A DNA stretch of 37,062 nt from Streptomyces sp. WAC 04229 (GCF_003947455.1 NZ_QHJH01000063.1:1-37062); one strand, 5' to 3'; positions 1 through 8,457 are shown, counted from the first letter of the stretch. The notes: generated by a model not told the origin, from the sequence alone. Numbers and translations: made by a program.

Positions 1-34
1 GGGCGGGGCCGGGGGCGCCGTGGAGGGCCGGCCC

Positions 35-592
35 TCAATGCCATTCCGCGGGATCGAGCGCCGCGGCGACGAAGCCGTCCCCCTGGGTAACGATCAGATC
101 CGGTTGCTCCACCAGTCGCGCGACCCTACCGGGATCGAATGCGCGAAACTCGAAGACGAAGTGCTCCGTGATCGCGGGCCGGTCCAACGGAAAGCCATCG
201 AGGTCGAGCGAGGAGTTCGCCCGCTCCGCACCCTGGCAGAGGACGGACACGAAGAGGGGGAAGTGGTCCGCGTCCAGAAGCCGATCCGCCTCCTGGATCA
301 CACCCACGATCCCACTGCCACCCGTGACCTCCGCACACAGGTCGTCCAGACAGTCCACCAGTGCGTCCCAGTTGTTCCCGTAGTACCCGGGGAAGCGGAG
401 CACTTCGGCAAAGGACTGATGGATCCCCGGCTCATCCAGAAGCCGACGGGAGTCGAAGTAGTAGCAACGTCCCCCTTTCCCCTCCAACCGGGAAATGTGC
501 CCTTGGGCCACGGCGGACCCGTGAGCCACGAAAACGACCCAGGGTTCCGCGGTGTCAGTAATGTCAAAGTCGTCCATTCGTCGCCGCACCAT
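35..592 (-). CDS. Barstar-family immunity protein
   Basis: A 185-residue protein with the barstar core. Residues 67-85 carry FPGYYGNNWDALVDCLDDL, the helix and acidic patch that in barstar plugs the barnase active site, preceded by a GGRCYYFDSRRL strand segment (40-52). Barstar itself is about 90 residues; here there is an N-terminal 35-residue lead and a C-terminal strand-rich extension of about 65 residues, as in many actinobacterial homologues. Known of the family: barstar-like proteins inhibit barnase/BECR-fold RNases in the cytoplasm. It is the last of three immunity-type genes behind an RHS toxin on the same strand, 12 nt after the SUKH-3 gene. An ATG at 577 is an alternative start; neither start has a clear ribosome binding site. 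The family call is secure. Whether it protects against the adjacent toxin or is an orphan immunity gene is open. Confidence 0.85.
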   Translation of the reverse strand: MVRRRMDDFDITDTAEPWVVFVAHGSAVAQGHISRLEGKGGRCYYFDSRRLLDEPGIHQSFAEVLRFPGYYGNNWDALVDCLDDLCAEVTGGSGIVGVIQEADRLLDADHFPLFVSVLCQGAERANSSLDLDGFPLDRPAITEHFVFEFRAFDPGRVARLVEQPDLIVTQGDGFVAAALDPAEWH

Positions 593-604
593 CCGTAATG
601 CACA

Positions 605-1588
605 TCAGCGGATCCCTCGAACGAGCTTGTCCAGCGCTGCATCCACAGTGCCTGCCAGCAACTCGACTTCGTCCATTCCGAGGTAGACCTTTCCGTCGTC
701 CGCCACGGTCAGGTTGAAATTCCCCTGAGAAAGATCACCTACCGGGTACAGTTGAGCTTCGGCGTCCTCACTGAGAGACTCGATGATTTCGAAATCCCAC
801 TTCGCCAGCGACGGATCCAGCCGGAACGGAATTCGCGCCGCATTTACCCCCGGCCCTCTCTCGTGCACCTCCAGGCCACCAAACTCACTGAGAAATTGCC
901 GGGCGGCTTCGTGCATGACATAACCATCGTCAGCTTCACGCATGGCTAGTTCCCAGGCGTCAGCGGAGACTGCCCGCCCCGGCCGCCAACCCGCCAACCG
1001 CAGTACGCGCTCCGTCTCGGGCGACCACCTGGGCGAACCATCAGGCCCTTGGGTGGCAACGAAGTCGGACGGCAACTCAAGGTGATCCCCCACGAGCACG
1101 AAGGGCAGTGGAGCATCGGTGCGCCGCTCTACCACGAGCACCTCCAGCGCTTCATAGGCGTGTCGCACCAACCGTTCCGCCTGTTCGTTGCCGACGTAGA
1201 CAGACCCGTCGGAGGCCATCGCCAGCCAGCTCTCCCCGCAGTCCACGCGACCGACGGGATACAGAGGAGTGCCGGCGCTGTCACTCACGCGAAGGACGAC
1301 CTCACGGATCTTTGCGGCCCCCTCGCGATCCGTGTTGACATCGCAGGGATCCAGCCTGAACGGAGATTGCGGCATCAGTGGGCCGGGAGTCCAAGCGGCC
1401 GTCGACAAACCAGCGAACTCGCCGAGGAATTTTCTCGCCGCCTCGTGCATTTCGAGTCCACTGAACTCCCGAAGAGGGATTTCATACTTGTCAAGCGGCA
1501 CAGACCGACCGGGATACCATCCGGCCGACCGCAGGACTCGGTAGGTCAAAGGCGACCACTCTTCGGGAACCTCTTCGCTCTTCATCAC
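605..1588 (-). CDS. Tandem SUKH-3 domain immunity protein
   Basis: 327 residues made of two copies of one module. Copy one (about 11-155) opens WSPLTYRVLRSAGWYPGR and copy two (about 188-327) opens WSPETERVLRLAGWRPGR. Both continue with a HEAAR-FL-EF-GL stretch, a PFRLDP strand, LYPVG, and an ASDGSVY or ADDGKVY strand. This order is that of SUKH-3 proteins, a SUKH-superfamily branch found as immunity proteins of nuclease toxins. The start is GTG at 1588 or the adjoining ATG at 1585. It lies in the same orientation between the unrecognised putative immunity gene and the barstar gene, downstream of the RHS toxin. The duplication may let one protein bind two toxins or dimerise internally; that is inference. 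The 149 bases between this gene and 1738 hold nothing I can support. Confidence 0.8.
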   Translation of the reverse strand: MMKSEEVPEEWSPLTYRVLRSAGWYPGRSVPLDKYEIPLREFSGLEMHEAARKFLGEFAGLSTAAWTPGPLMPQSPFRLDPCDVNTDREGAAKIREVVLRVSDSAGTPLYPVGRVDCGESWLAMASDGSVYVGNEQAERLVRHAYEALEVLVVERRTDAPLPFVLVGDHLELPSDFVATQGPDGSPRWSPETERVLRLAGWRPGRAVSADAWELAMREADDGYVMHEAARQFLSEFGGLEVHERGPGVNAARIPFRLDPSLAKWDFEIIESLSEDAEAQLYPVGDLSQGNFNLTVADDGKVYLGMDEVELLAGTVDAALDKLVRGIR

Positions 1589-1737
1589 ATCACCGCCATG
1601 GTCCCCAGTTACTCAGGTGCGTTCTTGCAAGAGTCTGGGCGTGCCGACGCGGTCCCCTCGCCCTGGGTCGTCGTACTCGTAGCTGATGTCCCTCGCCCGT
1701 CGGGAGATACACGCGACCGCGGGGGGCGGCGGCGCGC

Positions 1738-2187
1738 TCATCGCACCTGTTCCATGAAGCGTTCAAACTCGGCGACAGCATGCTGCAGGTCCTCACGACC
1801 GGGATCGTCCGGCGGGAGCTGGTGCAGATGCGCGTCGGCGAACCGCTTGGCCGCGACATGAACGGCGGCGGCAACATCCGCGGCGGGCGAGTGGTCAACG
1901 GGCGATCCCTGGTAGGTCGTGTCGACAGACCCGTTCCGCCCTCGCGTGAATGTGAGCGAAAACGAAGAATCGACCGCCGCCGACTCGTACGAGCGCTGTT
2001 TCCCGGCCAGAAACGGACGCAGGCCGTCGAGAAGCAGGGGCACCGTAAGGTAGATCATCATCGCCCCACCGGGACCGCGGTCACGTGAACTCACTGACCC
2101 GTTGCTTCCTCGGACATCAATATGCCCGAGATCGAAACCGGACGGGGGAGGCGTCTCGGCCTCGTCCACGGAGAATTCGAACTCCAT
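1738..2187 (-). CDS. Hypothetical protein, candidate cognate immunity protein
   Basis: 149 residues that I do not recognise as a named family. It begins just 20 nt after the toxin stop codon, so it is probably co-transcribed and, by the usual order of polymorphic-toxin loci, is the best candidate for the immunity protein of the toxin now attached to the RHS core. Visible features: an acidic N-terminus, a hydrophobic strand around residues 44-56 (MIYLTVPLLLDGL), a strand pair with SSFSLTF, and a C-terminal helical part rich in Ala, His and Asp (about 98-149). There is no signal peptide or membrane segment, as expected for a cytoplasmic RNase inhibitor. The immunity role is inferred only from position. 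Confidence 0.6.
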   Translation of the reverse strand: MEFEFSVDEAETPPPSGFDLGHIDVRGSNGSVSSRDRGPGGAMMIYLTVPLLLDGLRPFLAGKQRSYESAAVDSSFSLTFTRGRNGSVDTTYQGSPVDHSPAADVAAAVHVAAKRFADAHLHQLPPDDPGREDLQHAVAEFERFMEQVR

Positions 2188-2207
2188 CGAGCAGAGTCCT
2201 TCCTGGG

Positions 2208-5200
2208 TCAGACAGCGGTCTTGTCAACGGGGAAGAAGGTGATGATGTTGTTTCCGTCGTGGGAATCGACCGTCACCTGGAAGCGCGCATACATGCCGTT
2301 GACCTTCATCCTCTTCTGGAAGTTCTGGATGCGCCTGCCGGGGTCAGAGATCCTCGTCCCGTTGCGCACGGCTTTCTTCGCCGCAGCGTGCACTTGTTCC
2401 CGGGTCGTCCCGGGCGGAAGCATGTCTGCGTGCTTGGTCGACGGGTTCGTTCCTGTGATGTGCCGGCTCTCGATGTGCAGCCAGCCCTTCTTCAGGTCGC
2501 CCGTCTCAAGGCGAGGTCGCTTACGGCACAGCGCAAGGCCGAACGGATCGATCCATACTGTGGGGTTGGGGGCGTACCAGGCGGGGTTCGGTCCACCGCC
2601 CAGCCCCAGAGGGTCCAGACTGCAATAACGCCCGAGGCCGGGGTCGTAGTAACGGAAATAATTGTAATGCAGTCCGCTCTCGGAATCGTGATACTGCCCG
2701 GGGAAGCGCAGGGGACATTCGATCCTGCCTCCGGAATCGACCGTGGGAACGCCCCAGAGCGTGGTGCGCAGCCGCCAATCGATTTCCCCGTCAGAACTTA
2801 CGAGTTCAGTCGGCGCACCGATGAGGTCCGTGATGATGGCGTAGAACCGGGTGTCGATATCATCTTGCGACGTGGTGGCGGTGTATCGCCTTTCGGACTG
2901 CACCAATGGCTCGCCCGTATGGGGCGACCAGTCCCAGGTCACAGCACGCTTTTCGAGAGTCGATGTCTGTTCAGCCAGTTCGGTGCCGTCCCAGGTGAAA
3001 TCGATCCGGGCCGATGGGGTGCCCTCGTCGCCCATGAGGTGCTTGCCGATACGCCTGCCGAACCCGTCATACAGATAGCGCCAGCAGGAACCGTCAGGCG
3101 TTACGACCTCTCGCAACTGGTCTTGATCGCCCCAGCCGTACTTCCATACTCGGGATCCGCCGGAGAGCAAGCGGATCCTTCGCCTCGTGATCCGCCCTTG
3201 AGCGTCGTACTCGTACGCAGTCCGACCTGCCATGCGTACGCCAAGCGGACCAAAGTCGCGGTCACCGGCCGCAGCGTGCGCGCCATCCCCTGTGGCTGTC
3301 GACGGCCAGTCACCGCGAATGAGGTCGCCGGCTGCGTCGTAGGCATACTGTTCTGTCCAACCTTGGGCACGGACTGCGGTGATGCGTGATTCCGCATCGA
3401 GATCGAACTGCCGACGTCCGCTGACACTGTCGACGACCTCGACGGGGTGATCGTCCGCGCGATAGTGGTACCGCCGTTGCAAGGGGGGCTGCCCTCCCTG
3501 AACGCCGGCAAGGCTCTGTTCGACCAGCCGATCGTGTCCGTCCCAGCTCTGGGACAAGATCATGCGCCCGACACGACGCTCCGCTTCTCTCCCAGCCTCG
3601 TCGTAACGGACGGCGAGCGACTGCCCGGCTGCGTGCAAGGCCGTCGGCCGGTCTGCCGCGTCGTACTCCCAGACGCTGTGTGCTCCGTCAGGCGTGAGAC
3701 GGCGAATGCGTCTTCCCAGCACGTCATAGCCGTTCCGCAGCGTGCGTCCGTTGCACGATTCAGCCACGACTCGCCCGAGCATGTCACGCTCAAGGGTGAC
3801 GATCGCATCAGAATTCTCCGCCTTCACCGTACGACCGAGAGCGTCATAGGCATACCTGGCAACTCCCTCCCCGCTGCGCTGTTCGACGATGTTGCCCAAC
3901 AGGTCACGGAGATAGTGGGTGGTCTGCCCCAGCGCGTTCGTACGAGTCACGAGCTGGTTCGCGGCGTCGTACGTGTATTCGAGGGTGCGGCCGAAGAAAT
4001 CGCTCTCTCCCACCAGGTTGCCCACGGCGTCATACGCGTAGCACCACTCACGGCCCCGCCCATCTGTCACGGAGGTCAGCCTGAGCTCTGTGTCATGCCG
4101 GAAGGTCAGCCGGGTGCCGTCCGGCTGTGTGCGGGAGGCAAGCAGACCAAAGTGCGTGTACTCGGAAGTGGTGATCCCTCCCACCGCATCGCGGTGCTCT
4201 GTTTCATTTCCTTCACCGTCGTAGGTCCACTGCTCGCGTGCACCGTCCGGAGCGGTACGCCACGCCATCAATCCTTCCGTCGTCCAACCGTAGCGAGTGA
4301 CGTCACCCCTCGCGTCGGTCGTGGACTCGGTCCGCCCAAAGGAGTCGTACGTAAACCGAGTTACTGCTCCGAGGGCATCGCGGTGAGAGATGACTCGGCC
4401 AGCATGGTCGTACGCGTAGTGCCGCTCATGGCCCAACGCATTCGTGGCAGTGAGCAGTTGTCCGGCTTCCCCGTAGGCGTAACTGGTGGTGGCACCGACC
4501 GGGTCTGTGACGGCGATCAGATTGCCGGCTGCGTCGTAGTCGAAGTACCACTCAGCCCCGTCCGCCTCGATGACGCGTTCCGGGAGTCCGAGGCTGCTGA
4601 GTTCCGCTACCGTCCGACGTCCGTCGGGACGGACTACGGTCCGGAGATTGCCACGCGCGTCGTACGCAAAGCGGGTTGTGTGGCCCAGGGCGTCCGTCTC
4701 CGCCAGTATGCGGTCGTCCGCGTCCCGCTCAGTCGTAGTGCTCTGCCCCAGCGCGTCCACTTCGCGAACGATTCGAAGGTTCTTGTTGTACTGGAAGGTC
4801 GTAGCCCGTCCCAGCGAGTCGCGGTGAATGGTTTCCCCGGCCACGGTGTCGTAGTGGAATGTGCCGCTCTGGTAGCCGTCAGAACCGACGGTCCGGACAC
4901 AACGACCATGAGTGTCGTACTCGTACCGGTAGTCGGTTCCGTTGCGGTCCCGCCACCCGACGATGCGGTGCCAGTCGTCGTACGAAAGCGTCAGGGGCCG
5001 TCCCGCAGAGTCGGAGACCTCTGAAAGATTGCCACGGTCGTCGTAGCGGTAGCGACAGATCACGGGCGCCGCGGGGTCGCTATCCAGTCGCAACGCCGTG
5101 ACACGCCGGTCCGAGACCTCAATTCCCACTCGGTAGCCGTTCTCACGGACGACCGCTCGCGGCGTCCCGTCCGCCTCGTGCTCAAGCGTGATCGAATTTC

Positions 5201-6674
5201 CGTTGCGGTCAGTGATCCCCGTCAGGCGCAGTTCCGCCGACGGCAGGCCGGACAGCGCCCGAAACCGATAGGTTTCTCCGTCACTCGAGCGCAGCACCTG
5301 CATTTCACCGCCTGGGCCGTCGGGCCACATCAGCGGCCACTTCGGTCCTGTGACGGGGAGTACCGAAGCGTCCGCTTCCGGCACGGGGTACTGCAGGACC
5401 ATGCCGTCCGCAGTCACCAGACGGACGCCGTCGGGGTCAAGCAGCAGTCTCTCGTCCAGTACGGAACCCCAAGAGGGTCCGAACCATTGCCCGGCACGGA
5501 ACGAGGAGCAATGGTGGCGCTCAAAGGTGAGGGGAAGAGTGCCCAGGAGTTCCACGTCCACAGCTGACGCGACCATGTCGCCGGTCACCACGTCGACGGG
5601 GTCGCTCTTGCATACTCGCTCGGCCATCATCTGCGCTTGGCGGCGGAGCTTCCCCATGCCTCCGCGCACTGCCGTGGCCATTCCCTTGAGCCCGGTCTTG
5701 CCCAGCGCCTTCAGCCCCTTGGCAAGCCCCCCGAGGGAGGTCATGCCCTTCATACCCGGAATGCAGTCCAGCGCCGCCAGCCCCACGTCCCACAGGGACG
5801 CTTGTCCCTTGCTGTATTTGTAGAGCGTGTCCGCGAGCACGACCAAGGCGGCGACCAGCACGATCGCGCCCAGGATCGGCCCGCCGATGATCATCACGAT
5901 GATCCCGAGGACCGCCACGACGACCTTGCAGACCGCGACGATCGTGTCCCAGTTGTCGGAGAACCAGTCGCCGACGTCCTCCCACCACGACCGGTTCTGG
6001 ATACCCGCGTCCGACGCCTCGTCGATCTTGTTCTTCGCGTCCCGGGCCGCGTCCTCACGCATCTTGCGCGCGTCCTCGGCCATCTTCTTCGCCGCGTCCA
6101 GCGCGCTCTGCGCCGAGTCCACCGCCGACTGCGCGTTCGTCTGGGCCGTCTTGGCGTGCTGGGTGTCACGGGTGGCGGCGCGGACCTTCGCCTCGTCCGG
6201 CTTGTCCGCGTCCGACTTGCTGCCCGTCGGATCGTCCTTGTACTTGTCCGCCTCCTTCGACGCCCGCGTCACCCACGAATCCGCCGAGGACAGCTTCGAC
6301 TGTGCCGAGGTCAGGTCCTGGCGGGCCTCCCGCGCCTTGACGAGGGCCCGGTCGGCCAGGGCCTGGGCACGCTCAAGCTTCGGCCAGAAGTCGGCCAGGG
6401 CATCGCCGCACATCCCGTACGACTTCTCGAGCTTCTTCAGGTTCTTCGGGACGCCGGAGAACTCCTCCTTGAAGACCGTCGCCGACTTGCCCGCCCACTC
6501 CGCGAGCGTGCCCTCGCCCGCCATGCCCTTGACCAGACGCAGCGCCTCGGACACGTCGTCCGCGAAGTCGTGCAACGTCTTCGCGAGCGTGCGCACGCGC
6601 TGCGGGTCGCCCGGGGTCGGGTCCTTGTCCAGGTCCAGGACATGCCAGTCACTCGGCCTGTGGCCCACCATCAC
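2208..6674 (-). CDS. RHS-repeat polymorphic toxin with EndoU-like C-terminal RNase domain
   Basis: 1488 residues. (a) 1-115: a helical WXG100-like segment with WAGKS and FSGVPKNLKKLEKS, followed to about 230 by an Ala/Lys/Asp coiled coil. (b) About 243-286: a long hydrophobic hairpin. (c) From about 356: KSDPVDVVTGDMV, the DUF6531 opening that precedes RHS repeats. (d) About 480-1290: many YD repeats of the form YxYDxxGNL. (e) An RHS core ending in YYDPGLGRY, DPLGL and the boundary DPFGL (1375-1379). (f) A 108-residue toxin tip from 1381, with LHIESRH (His1400, His1405) and a closing IITFFPV (Thr1479). This is the His/His/Thr layout of bacterial EndoU-type BECR-fold RNases. The N-terminus suggests export by a type VII-like route; no secretion genes lie in the window. 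Start is GTG 6674 or ATG 6671, both behind a GGGGG stretch. The exact toxin family is less certain than the architecture. Confidence 0.9.
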   Translation of the reverse strand: MMVGHRPSDWHVLDLDKDPTPGDPQRVRTLAKTLHDFADDVSEALRLVKGMAGEGTLAEWAGKSATVFKEEFSGVPKNLKKLEKSYGMCGDALADFWPKLERAQALADRALVKAREARQDLTSAQSKLSSADSWVTRASKEADKYKDDPTGSKSDADKPDEAKVRAATRDTQHAKTAQTNAQSAVDSAQSALDAAKKMAEDARKMREDAARDAKNKIDEASDAGIQNRSWWEDVGDWFSDNWDTIVAVCKVVVAVLGIIVMIIGGPILGAIVLVAALVVLADTLYKYSKGQASLWDVGLAALDCIPGMKGMTSLGGLAKGLKALGKTGLKGMATAVRGGMGKLRRQAQMMAERVCKSDPVDVVTGDMVASAVDVELLGTLPLTFERHHCSSFRAGQWFGPSWGSVLDERLLLDPDGVRLVTADGMVLQYPVPEADASVLPVTGPKWPLMWPDGPGGEMQVLRSSDGETYRFRALSGLPSAELRLTGITDRNGNSITLEHEADGTPRAVVRENGYRVGIEVSDRRVTALRLDSDPAAPVICRYRYDDRGNLSEVSDSAGRPLTLSYDDWHRIVGWRDRNGTDYRYEYDTHGRCVRTVGSDGYQSGTFHYDTVAGETIHRDSLGRATTFQYNKNLRIVREVDALGQSTTTERDADDRILAETDALGHTTRFAYDARGNLRTVVRPDGRRTVAELSSLGLPERVIEADGAEWYFDYDAAGNLIAVTDPVGATTSYAYGEAGQLLTATNALGHERHYAYDHAGRVISHRDALGAVTRFTYDSFGRTESTTDARGDVTRYGWTTEGLMAWRTAPDGAREQWTYDGEGNETEHRDAVGGITTSEYTHFGLLASRTQPDGTRLTFRHDTELRLTSVTDGRGREWCYAYDAVGNLVGESDFFGRTLEYTYDAANQLVTRTNALGQTTHYLRDLLGNIVEQRSGEGVARYAYDALGRTVKAENSDAIVTLERDMLGRVVAESCNGRTLRNGYDVLGRRIRRLTPDGAHSVWEYDAADRPTALHAAGQSLAVRYDEAGREAERRVGRMILSQSWDGHDRLVEQSLAGVQGGQPPLQRRYHYRADDHPVEVVDSVSGRRQFDLDAESRITAVRAQGWTEQYAYDAAGDLIRGDWPSTATGDGAHAAAGDRDFGPLGVRMAGRTAYEYDAQGRITRRRIRLLSGGSRVWKYGWGDQDQLREVVTPDGSCWRYLYDGFGRRIGKHLMGDEGTPSARIDFTWDGTELAEQTSTLEKRAVTWDWSPHTGEPLVQSERRYTATTSQDDIDTRFYAIITDLIGAPTELVSSDGEIDWRLRTTLWGVPTVDSGGRIECPLRFPGQYHDSESGLHYNYFRYYDPGLGRYCSLDPLGLGGGPNPAWYAPNPTVWIDPFGLALCRKRPRLETGDLKKGWLHIESRHITGTNPSTKHADMLPPGTTREQVHAAAKKAVRNGTRISDPGRRIQNFQKRMKVNGMYARFQVTVDSHDGNNIITFFPVDKTAV

Positions 6675-6766
6675 GCAACCCCCGTCGACGCACGCACATC
6701 AGTAACAACCCGTATGCACACGTGAACTTACAAGGTGCGAGTGTTCGAGTGGAAGGTGAGCCGGGT

Positions 6767-7282
6767 TCAAGCGGACGGCCGGAGGTCCAGCTCGGCCCGG
6801 ACCGTCTTGCCGGGCAGGGCGACGCCCCGTGAGACGCGGTCCACCACTTCCCAGCGGTCGGCGAGGTCGTCGACCAGGAGCAGGCCCCGGCCGGTGTCGG
6901 TCAGCGGGCTCGGGGGCGGCGCTTCTCCAGGTGCGGGTGGCCTGCGTTCGGCCCGGGTGTCGGAGACCTCGATGTGTAGGTGGACGTGCGGGGCGTGGGT
7001 GAGGCGCAGTTCGAAGTCGCGGCCCGGGACTCGGCCGTGGGTTACGGCGTTGGCCGCCAGTTCCGCGACGATGAGCGTGGCGGTGTCGGAGAGGGCGGTC
7101 CTGTACGGGATGCCCCACGCGTGGAGCTGGGTGGCCGTGAGGTGCCGGGCGAGGCGGGCGCCGAGTGGGGTGGAGCTGAAGCGCTGGGTGAACGTACGTA
7201 CGGTGACTGGCAGTTGGTGGGGCGGGAGTGGCGTCATGGGGTCACCGTGGCGTTCGGCCGCGTACTTCACCAGGTCAGCCAC
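6767..7282 (-). CDS. ATP-binding protein, RsbW-like HATPase domain
   Basis: 171 residues with a stand-alone GHKL/HATPase_c_2 fold. The N box is IVAELAANAVTHG, the G1-like box is VSDTR and the G2 box is TGRGLLLVDDLADRWEV. Such proteins are abundant in Streptomyces, act as anti-sigma or anti-regulator kinases or simply bind ATP, and are often paired with XRE-DUF5753 and DUF397 genes, as here. The GTG at 7282 has a GGAG seven bases upstream and is a good start; an ATG at 7237 is the alternative. The GTG and its ribosome binding site lie within a perfect palindrome (7281-7307) shared with the divergent regulator, so autoregulation is likely. Partner and target are unknown. Confidence 0.85.
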   Translation of the reverse strand: MADLVKYAAERHGDPMTPLPPHQLPVTVRTFTQRFSSTPLGARLARHLTATQLHAWGIPYRTALSDTATLIVAELAANAVTHGRVPGRDFELRLTHAPHVHLHIEVSDTRAERRPPAPGEAPPPSPLTDTGRGLLLVDDLADRWEVVDRVSRGVALPGKTVRAELDLRPSA

Positions 7283-7307
7283 TCGTACGCTCCGTCAGCG
7301 TACGAGT
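7281..7307. promoter_or_regulatory. Perfect 11-bp inverted repeat between divergent genes
   Basis: ACTCGTACGCT (7281-7291), a 5-nt spacer CCGTC, then AGCGTACGAGT (7297-7307): perfect 11-bp arms. It lies between the divergently transcribed ATP-binding gene and the XRE regulator. It also covers the GGAG ribosome binding site and touches the GTG start of the minus-strand gene. As DNA it could be the operator of the adjacent XRE protein; as RNA the minus-strand transcript could hide its own start. The symmetry is directly visible; the function is inferred. Confidence 0.6.
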
Positions 7308-7394
7308 ACAAAGAGTGGACAGTGGTGGTGACGGGCTGTAAGCCTGGGCGTCTTCAAAGTGTGCGGCGGGGAGAGCGTGCGGAAGGTGGCCGCC

Positions 7395-8255
7395 ATGGCG
7401 GACGGTGCGGTGGATGCGGGCGTGGTCGGCGGGGGCGGTGAGCCCGACGTGTCCGACAGCCTCAGGACGTTCGGGGCGGTGGTCCAGGGGTTCCGGAGGC
7501 GGGCCGGGATGACGCAGGAGGAGTTGGCCGAGCGGGTTCGGTACTCCGTGCAGACCGTGGCGTCGGTTGAGCAGGGGCGGCGGTTTCCCACGCTGGAGTA
7601 CGTCCGGCGGGCCGAGGAGGTACTGGACGCGGCGGGCATCCTCAGCGGGGCTGTGCAGCACCTGTCGCGGCAGCCGGGGCTCGCGAGTTGGTTCCGGCAG
7701 TGGGCCAGGTTGGAGGCAACGGCCCTCAGCCTCTACACGTACGAATGCCGCGTCGTACCGGGTCTGTTGCAGACAGAGGCGTACGCGCGGGCGGTGTCGC
7801 TGAACGTACCGCCCGTCCCGGACGAGCACGAACTGGATCAGCGCGTCGCCGCGCGGCTCGCGCGGCAGGAGCTTCTGTCGGTGGCCCGGAAGCCGCCGAC
7901 AGCCTTCACGTTCATCGTGGAGGAGGCGGTGCTGATGCGGGATACTGGCGGGCGGGACGTGACTCGGGGGCTGCTCGACCATGTGGTGGGGCTGGTCGAA
8001 CGGAATTGGAACGTGGAAGTGCAGGTGATGCCCTTGCGGCAGCCGGCACATGCAGGGATGGACGGACCGCTTCAACTGCTGGAGACGCCCGAGAACGAGT
8101 GGTTCGCCTACTCGGAGGGGCAGGAGAACGGCCGTCTCATCACCACCCGGAAAGAGATCAGTATCCTCCAACAGCGGTATGCGAAACTGCGCTCGCAGGC
8201 TCTCACCCCGGCGGACTCCCTGAGCCTGCTGAAGCGAAGGCGAGGAGCGCTATGA
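7395..8255 (+). CDS. Helix-turn-helix XRE-family regulator with DUF5753 domain
   Basis: 286 residues from the ATG at 7395, which follows GGAAGG at good spacing; an upstream GTG at 7359 lacks a ribosome binding site. Residues 25-80 form a lambda-repressor-like helix-turn-helix (FRRRAGMTQEELAERV, then SVQTVASVEQGRRFPTLEYV). From about 95 onward is the DUF5753 domain with the typical RLEATALSLYTYECRVVPGLLQTEAYARAV opening split over 98-125, and later HAGMDGPLQLLE and ENEWFAYSEGQENGR. In Streptomyces these regulators (WhiJ-like) work with a small DUF397 protein encoded next door, here overlapping by 4 nt (ATGA). The palindrome in its upstream region is its most likely binding site. Confidence 0.92.
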   Translation: MADGAVDAGVVGGGGEPDVSDSLRTFGAVVQGFRRRAGMTQEELAERVRYSVQTVASVEQGRRFPTLEYVRRAEEVLDAAGILSGAVQHLSRQPGLASWFRQWARLEATALSLYTYECRVVPGLLQTEAYARAVSLNVPPVPDEHELDQRVAARLARQELLSVARKPPTAFTFIVEEAVLMRDTGGRDVTRGLLDHVVGLVERNWNVEVQVMPLRQPAHAGMDGPLQLLETPENEWFAYSEGQENGRLITTRKEISILQQRYAKLRSQALTPADSLSLLKRRRGAL

Positions 8256-8446
8256 GCACGTCCGAACTGGCCTGGTTCAAGAGCAGCTACAGCGGCTCGC
8301 AGGGCGACAGCTGCATCGAGGTGGCCATTGAGCCCACTGGCGTTTCAGGTATCCGCGTCCGAGACTCCAAGCAAACGCGCGGTCCCCAGCTCGCCCTCTC
8401 CCCCGCCGCCTGGCGCGACTTCGTCGCCTACGCCTCTCTCGGCTGA
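8252..8446 (+). CDS. DUF397 domain protein
   Basis: 64 residues. It opens with LAWFKSSYSG and ends LSPAAWRDFVAY, both hallmarks of DUF397, with CIEVA and IRVRDSK strands between. The ATG overlaps the stop codon of the XRE regulator (ATGA), so translation is coupled. Known of the family: DUF397 proteins pair with XRE-DUF5753 regulators (the WhiJ and BldB-associated paralogue families) and probably modulate their DNA binding. The start is set by the overlap and by the domain beginning at residue 7. It is followed after 11 nt by the convergent IclR gene, with no clear terminator between. Confidence 0.93.
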   Translation: MSTSELAWFKSSYSGSQGDSCIEVAIEPTGVSGIRVRDSKQTRGPQLALSPAAWRDFVAYASLG

Positions 8447-8457
8447 GGCGAGGCACG

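Noticed and set aside
2085..5024. Long plus-strand open frames opposite the RHS gene (2085-3389 and 3447-5024)
   Set aside because: They are the antisense image of the YD-repeat codons, with no ribosome binding sites or family patterns; the minus-strand reading has continuous recognisable repeats.
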